Source of the DNA: Woeseia sp.
GTDB lineage: Bacteria; Pseudomonadota; Gammaproteobacteria; Steroidobacterales; Woeseiaceae
Direction: 5' to 3'
Assembly: GCA_021773015.1 (NCBI GenBank)
Contig: JAJFKW010000006.1
Location: 124,001 to 188,000 of the forward strand
DNA length: 64,000 nt
Shown here: piece after piece, positions 60,369 through 64,000 of the stretch
Layout: each line of letters opens with the position of its first letter
Position numbering within the stretch: position 1 is the first letter of the stretch
The notes under the pieces: model-generated
Database searches by the model: none
What the model saw: the letters and a program-made list of their open reading frames with translations, nothing else
What the model was told of the DNA's origin: nothing
Made by a program: the position numbers and the translations under genes

Positions 60369-60895
60369 AAACTCTCGCGGTGTGGTGCGCGTACATTATT
60401 CCAAATTCCGGCGACCCCTAGCACAACCACTGCAATCAACACCCAAGTCGGCATGGACAATCCGAGAAGGCTCCAATCTACGTCCGCGCATTCTCCAGAT
60501 CCGGTAAAAATCAGGCGTAATGCTTCAGCGAACGGAAAGCTTTCGATGATGTGCTCCAACCCCGGTCCACACGTTGGCACTTGATCCTCAGGGATATTTT
60601 GTAACCAGACGTGCCGACCAGCAACGATCACCCCAGCGGTAGCGGAGAGCAGAATGAATCCCGCGTATACTTTGCGCCCCACTCCTCGCGCATTGTGCAG
60701 TGCTGCGACGAGAAAAACGCTACCAAGCGTGATAACCGCGATGCGCTGAAAAATACACAACGGGCACGGCATAAGATACAGAACGTGCTCGGCATACAGC
60801 GCGTACGCCATCATAGCAGCGCAGGCCACGAATCCGAGAAAATTGATTAGTCTGGGGTTTTGCAGGATCAATCGCCGACGTTTCCTTTGAAACAC
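60365..60895 (-). CDS. dsbB: Disulfide bond formation protein DsbB
   Basis: Quinone-linked inner-membrane protein that reoxidises DsbA. It has 176 residues and four transmembrane helices. The first periplasmic pair is YLMPCPLCIFQR. The second pair is around VPTCGPGLEHII and GECADVDWSLLG. It lies 24 bases after phoU on the same strand, so the two may be co-transcribed. Confidence 0.93.
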   Translation of the reverse strand: MFQRKRRRLILQNPRLINFLGFVACAAMMAYALYAEHVLYLMPCPLCIFQRIAVITLGSVFLVAALHNARGVGRKVYAGFILLSATAGVIVAGRHVWLQNIPEDQVPTCGPGLEHIIESFPFAEALRLIFTGSGECADVDWSLLGLSMPTWVLIAVVVLGVAGIWNNVRAPHRESF

Positions 60896-60919
60896 TCGAT
60901 AACACCGACCATCATTTGA

Positions 60920-61630
60920 TTAAGAAGTTTCCTTTCTGACGTCGGCAATTGCAGTATGCCTCACGTCTCTGCCCTCGACCATATAGATAGTATATTCACA
61001 AATGTTTTTTGCGTGATCGCCAATCCGTTCCAGTGCTCGTGCGGCCCACGTAACATTCATTACTCGCTTGATGCTGCGCGGGTCTTCCATCATAAAAGTA
61101 ATCCCCTGGCGCGTAATCGCATCGTACTCGTCATCGACATGCTCATCCTCACGGACCACGTTCATACTGGCATCGACGTCAAGCCGTGCAAAAGCATTCA
61201 TCGCATCGCGGACCATTTGCAGCACGTGATTACCCAGATTTTTGAGCTCTCGGTATGAGTCTGCTGGCCGATCCATTCGAGCAAGCTTCGACGCCAAAAA
61301 ACCGATTTTCTCCGCTTCGTCACCGATGCGTTCAAGGTCGGTAATTGTCTTGATGATCGCAACGATAAGCCGCAAATCACCTGCCGCTGGCGCCCGTGTT
61401 GCAAGTATCCGACTACATTCTTCATCAATTGTGACTTCCATGTCGTTGACTTTGTAGTCGTCATTGGCAACTTTCAAACCAAGTTCGCTGTCTCCGGAAA
61501 CAATTGCAGAAATCGCCTTCGACAGTTGCGATTCCACAAGTCCGCCCATTTTCAATACGCTATTACGCAGGTCTTCCAGATCGTCATTAAAGCGTCTTGA
61601 AATGTGATCAGTAATGTCCGTCATATGCAT
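60920..61630 (-). CDS. phoU: Phosphate regulator PhoU
   Basis: Peripheral protein that links the Pst transporter to PhoR and turns off the Pho regulon when phosphate is plentiful. It is two repeats of a three-helix bundle with acidic metal-binding motifs (RRFNDDLEDLRNSVLKMGGL, ITDLERIGDEAEKIG and ALERIGDHAKNICEY). I use the ATG at 61630 (GGGA upstream); the ATG at 61645 is also in frame. It is not next to pstB but follows the porin gene. Confidence 0.96.
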   Translation of the reverse strand: MHMTDITDHISRRFNDDLEDLRNSVLKMGGLVESQLSKAISAIVSGDSELGLKVANDDYKVNDMEVTIDEECSRILATRAPAAGDLRLIVAIIKTITDLERIGDEAEKIGFLASKLARMDRPADSYRELKNLGNHVLQMVRDAMNAFARLDVDASMNVVREDEHVDDEYDAITRQGITFMMEDPRSIKRVMNVTWAARALERIGDHAKNICEYTIYMVEGRDVRHTAIADVRKETS

Positions 61631-61719
61631 CGTGGCTGTTCCCATACCATACGATTGTAGTCAGTCACAGAACAGATTATGTTACTAGCAGATGAAACTA
61701 GGCAACAACCCATTTTGGC

Positions 61720-62808
61720 CTAAAATTTGAATTCGAAATCCAACATGAAACGGTCATAGTCAGTATCGCTGCCTGAAACACCACCAAACTCAGATAGTAT
61801 CAACGTAAATCCAACGACAACATTGTCCCGCAATGCGTACTTGCCTTTCAAGAACTGACCGCTAGAGTTGGTGTTGCCCCCAGCAAAGTCGGAATCGGTA
61901 AACGTTCCAACTAGCGCGTCTGCTTCTGTATCGTGATACGTCCAGGATATTTGCTTCGAGCCTTTTTTCTTTGCCTTGCCGAGCTTGATACCGACCGCAA
62001 ACGCCGTGTCGGCATCGTCAACAGCCGTATTTTGATACCAATCTCCAAAAACTGTGACTGGCCAGCCCGCAACTTCAGTGTCATACGCCGCAAAAACCTC
62101 AATCAATTCATAATCGAATTGGTAATTGCCGTTGGTGTCGACGCTGTTGCCCCTAGCCTGTGCGCGAAAAAACGGTTCAACACCAACCGTATTATCATAG
62201 GTAAAGAACCCTGAACCCAGTGTCAGTGCGTTGTCACGGCTAACATTGAGCTTCGTGCCGGCCTGCGCGTAGTACAAAATAGTATTTGAGTCCGAGGATC
62301 GTTCCTCAACGGAAAATCCGCCAGCAGACGCAAACCAAGCCCCCTGACTGAACTTGACTGCAGCACCCTCCGGGTTCAAATCACCATCCCATGCCAGTGA
62401 TGTACCGCCTGCTTTGTACCAAGCCTGCTTCGTTTTACCTGCGACCAAAGACCATTGCTCATTAATGGTCCAATCCACATACAGCAAATCGACGCCAATA
62501 TCTTTGGTCGAAAAACCGTCACCAAATGTCTGATTGGTTGAAACTGGGTCGTCGCCGCCGGTTGCCAGACGCAACAAAACCTTAATGTCGTCCGCGACCT
62601 TCGCACTTAACCCCAGGCGTCCCCTATAACGCGCCCGGCTCCGGTCATCTCGCTCATCCTGTTCAATGGACTCGTAACGCAATCGAAAATCGCCACTAAG
62701 TGTCACCGAATCCGCCCAACTTGGCGCATTTTCGCTAGCAAGCAGATGGCCTGGCAACAGCACAATCACCACACAGCAATAGACCAATAATTGTTTGTTT
62801 ATTAACAT
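61720..62808 (-). CDS. Putative outer-membrane porin, Pho-linked
   Basis: Beta-barrel protein of 362 residues from the ATG at 62808. The Sec signal is LLVYCCVVIVLLPGHLLA, and the mature protein begins SENAPSWADSVTLSGDFRLR. Alternating amphipathic strands run throughout and the protein ends in Phe (LDFEFKF), as outer-membrane barrels do. It resembles the putative-porin family often found near pst/pho genes. A Pho box lies about 104 bases upstream. Phosphate or polyphosphate passage is a reasonable inference but unproven. Confidence 0.8.
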   Translation of the reverse strand: MLINKQLLVYCCVVIVLLPGHLLASENAPSWADSVTLSGDFRLRYESIEQDERDDRSRARYRGRLGLSAKVADDIKVLLRLATGGDDPVSTNQTFGDGFSTKDIGVDLLYVDWTINEQWSLVAGKTKQAWYKAGGTSLAWDGDLNPEGAAVKFSQGAWFASAGGFSVEERSSDSNTILYYAQAGTKLNVSRDNALTLGSGFFTYDNTVGVEPFFRAQARGNSVDTNGNYQFDYELIEVFAAYDTEVAGWPVTVFGDWYQNTAVDDADTAFAVGIKLGKAKKKGSKQISWTYHDTEADALVGTFTDSDFAGGNTNSSGQFLKGKYALRDNVVVGFTLILSEFGGVSGSDTDYDRFMLDFEFKF

Positions 62809-62897
62809 TATGTTCTGTATTCCGTCGAATAAGTGATGCACTGATCAGCGGCAATGCTTGGCTGATAATTACTTTTTGCTACTGCATAGCGCGCAAG

Positions 62898-62929
62898 TTT
62901 AAGAGACATTTATTGCAGTTTCATGACAA
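62898..62929 (-). promoter_or_regulatory. Pho box and promoter of the porin gene
   Basis: On the minus strand TTGTCAT-GAAA-CTGCAAT (62912-62929) has the 7-4-7 spacing of a PhoB box; half-sites match CTGTCAT at six and five of seven positions. A -10-like TAAACT lies ten bases downstream, the usual distance in PhoB-activated promoters. The region also contains GTCTCTTAAA (62898-62907). Confidence 0.65.
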
Positions 62930-63007
62930 CTTCAAAACCGAAGCTAGGTCTGGGTCGAACTCGCAGAAATGTAATTCAAACCGTAGGTAGTGGTTGTCAC
63001 GAGCCCG

Positions 63008-64000
63008 TCATTCGAATTCACCAATAAAACGCGACTCAGGAAATCTGCAAATGAATTCGCTGCCAACGTTCAGCGTACTATTGATTTCGAGCGTCGCATC
63101 ATGCCGCACTAGCGCATGTTTGACGATCGCAAGGCCAAGGCCGACACCCCCATCGTCGCGACTACGTCCAGAGTCGACACGGAAAAATCGTTCTGTGAGG
63201 CGTGGTAAATGTTCTTCGGCGATACCGACGCCGGAATCGCTAACGGTAAGCGCGGCGCCAAATTCGTCTCGTTTCCAGCTCAAGCGTACGCTGCTGTCAG
63301 CAGGAGTATGTCGTATGGCGTTTGACAGTAAGTTTGCGATGACCGATTCGATTTCAGAACTATTTCCAGAGATGTTTACCTGGGTATCGATATGCACGGT
63401 GATATTCGCCGTATTCTCGATTCCAACGTAGTGCTTTTTTGCGGAAGCCACCAGCGCTGCAACATCCACAGGCGTATTCGAGCTCGCAGCTAGTGTATTT
63501 TCCAATCGAGATAGCTCAAGCAATTCGGCGACGATCGTGGTCATGCGATTCGCTTGGGAACGCATTTGCTCGATTGGACGCCGCCATTCGTCGCCAATTC
63601 CCGGATCTTCCGCGAGCGAATCCAAATATCCGGATATCACTGTCAGTGGCGAACGCAATTCATGCGATGCGTTCGCAATAAATTCTCGGCGCGTAGTCGT
63701 CAATTTGAAACGTTCCGTGATATCGCGAATTAACAACAAGTGCTGCTTTGCTCCATACGGTACTAAGCGGCAAAACAACCAATTGTCTTGCTTGATTGGC
63801 GAGCGAATTTCAACTCCTGACGCAAAGTCCATGCCGCTCAGATACTTAATGAATTTTGGGTCACGCAAAATATTGTCGACGCGCTGACCTCGGTCCTTTT
63901 TAGAATGTATACCTACCAGCGCATTCGCAGATTTGTTGGCAATGAACACTTCAAACGCCGCATTAAGAACGATTCCGCCATCTGGCAGCGCGTTGGTTGA
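63008..64000 (-). CDS. phoR: Phosphate regulon sensor histidine kinase PhoR (C-terminal part)
   Basis: Sensor kinase controlling PhoB. The frame is open past base 64000, so the N-terminal membrane part is missing. A PAS-like region (LPDGGIVLNAAFEVFIANKS) is followed by the H-box FIANASHELRSPLTVISGYL, the N-box IESVIANLLSNAIRHTP and the G-box VSDSGVGIAEEHLPRLTERF and GGVGLGLAIVKHALVRHD. It ends 199 bases upstream of the porin ATG. phoB would be expected just beyond the window edge. Confidence 0.92.
   Translation of the reverse strand, partial: STNALPDGGIVLNAAFEVFIANKSANALVGIHSKKDRGQRVDNILRDPKFIKYLSGMDFASGVEIRSPIKQDNWLFCRLVPYGAKQHLLLIRDITERFKLTTTRREFIANASHELRSPLTVISGYLDSLAEDPGIGDEWRRPIEQMRSQANRMTTIVAELLELSRLENTLAASSNTPVDVAALVASAKKHYVGIENTANITVHIDTQVNISGNSSEIESVIANLLSNAIRHTPADSSVRLSWKRDEFGAALTVSDSGVGIAEEHLPRLTERFFRVDSGRSRDDGGVGLGLAIVKHALVRHDATLEINSTLNVGSEFICRFPESRFIGEFE

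Overview
The window is a piece of a gammaproteobacterial chromosome that is almost entirely housekeeping genes. The gene order (rpoE-rseABC-lepA-lepB-rnc-era-recO; pyrG-kdsA-eno-ftsB-truD-surE-pcm-nlpD; rpsB-tsf-pyrH-frr-uppS-cdsA-rseP-bamA-skp-lpxD-fabZ-lpxA-lpxB-rnhB-dnaE-accA-tilS; map-glnD-dapD) is typical of that class. The recJ/rpfE-like pair beside prfB recalls Xanthomonadales and other early-branching gammaproteobacteria. Base composition looks balanced, with long-diderm envelope genes (LPS, Bam, sigma-E) present. I cannot name the genus. I saw no rRNA, tRNA, insertion sequence, prophage or CRISPR array. About 65 genes fill the window, and only one intergenic gap exceeds 300 bases (49041-49375).

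Region 1 (1-13.3 kb, minus strand) reads, in transcription order: an SDHAF4-like factor, sdhCDAB, sdhE and ygfX (succinate dehydrogenase and its assembly). These are followed by rpoE-rseA-rseB-rseC (envelope stress, with a recognisable sigma-E promoter), a small glutaredoxin, lepA, lepB, a DUF4845 membrane protein, rnc, era and the start of recO. Region 2 (13.4-24.8 kb) is mixed-strand: ygfZ, lysS, prfB with its programmed frameshift, recJ, an rpfE-like gene, a Mth938/DUF498 gene, nlpD, yqaA, pcm, surE, smr and truD.

Region 3 (24.8-49.0 kb, minus strand) runs from rpsB down to ftsB: translation factors, nucleotide and lipid synthesis, undecaprenyl and CDP-DAG synthesis, the sigma-E protease RseP, BamA, Skp, the lipid A enzymes, DNA polymerase III alpha, acetyl-CoA carboxylase alpha, TilS, CTP synthase, KDO8P synthase and enolase. 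RpsB carries an unusual long Ala/Lys-rich tail with three 17-residue repeats. A sigma-E-type promoter lies upstream of rseP.

Region 4 (49.4-64.0 kb) starts with plus-strand map-glnD-dapD-yffB, and dapE lies further on. A minus-strand pstSCAB block is lodged between yffB and dapE. After dapE come dsbB, phoU, a porin preceded by a good Pho box, and the C-terminal part of phoR. These form a phosphate-starvation locus interleaved with lysine-biosynthesis genes.

The window does not contain an obvious new defence or mobile system. The most notable signals are absences and additions within conserved loci. The three MEP-pathway genes usually found at these loci (ispD, ispF, dxr) are all missing, as are rpoS after nlpD and mucD before lepA. 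The additions are the RpsB tail, the two SDH assembly factors in one operon, and the regulatory elements listed below.
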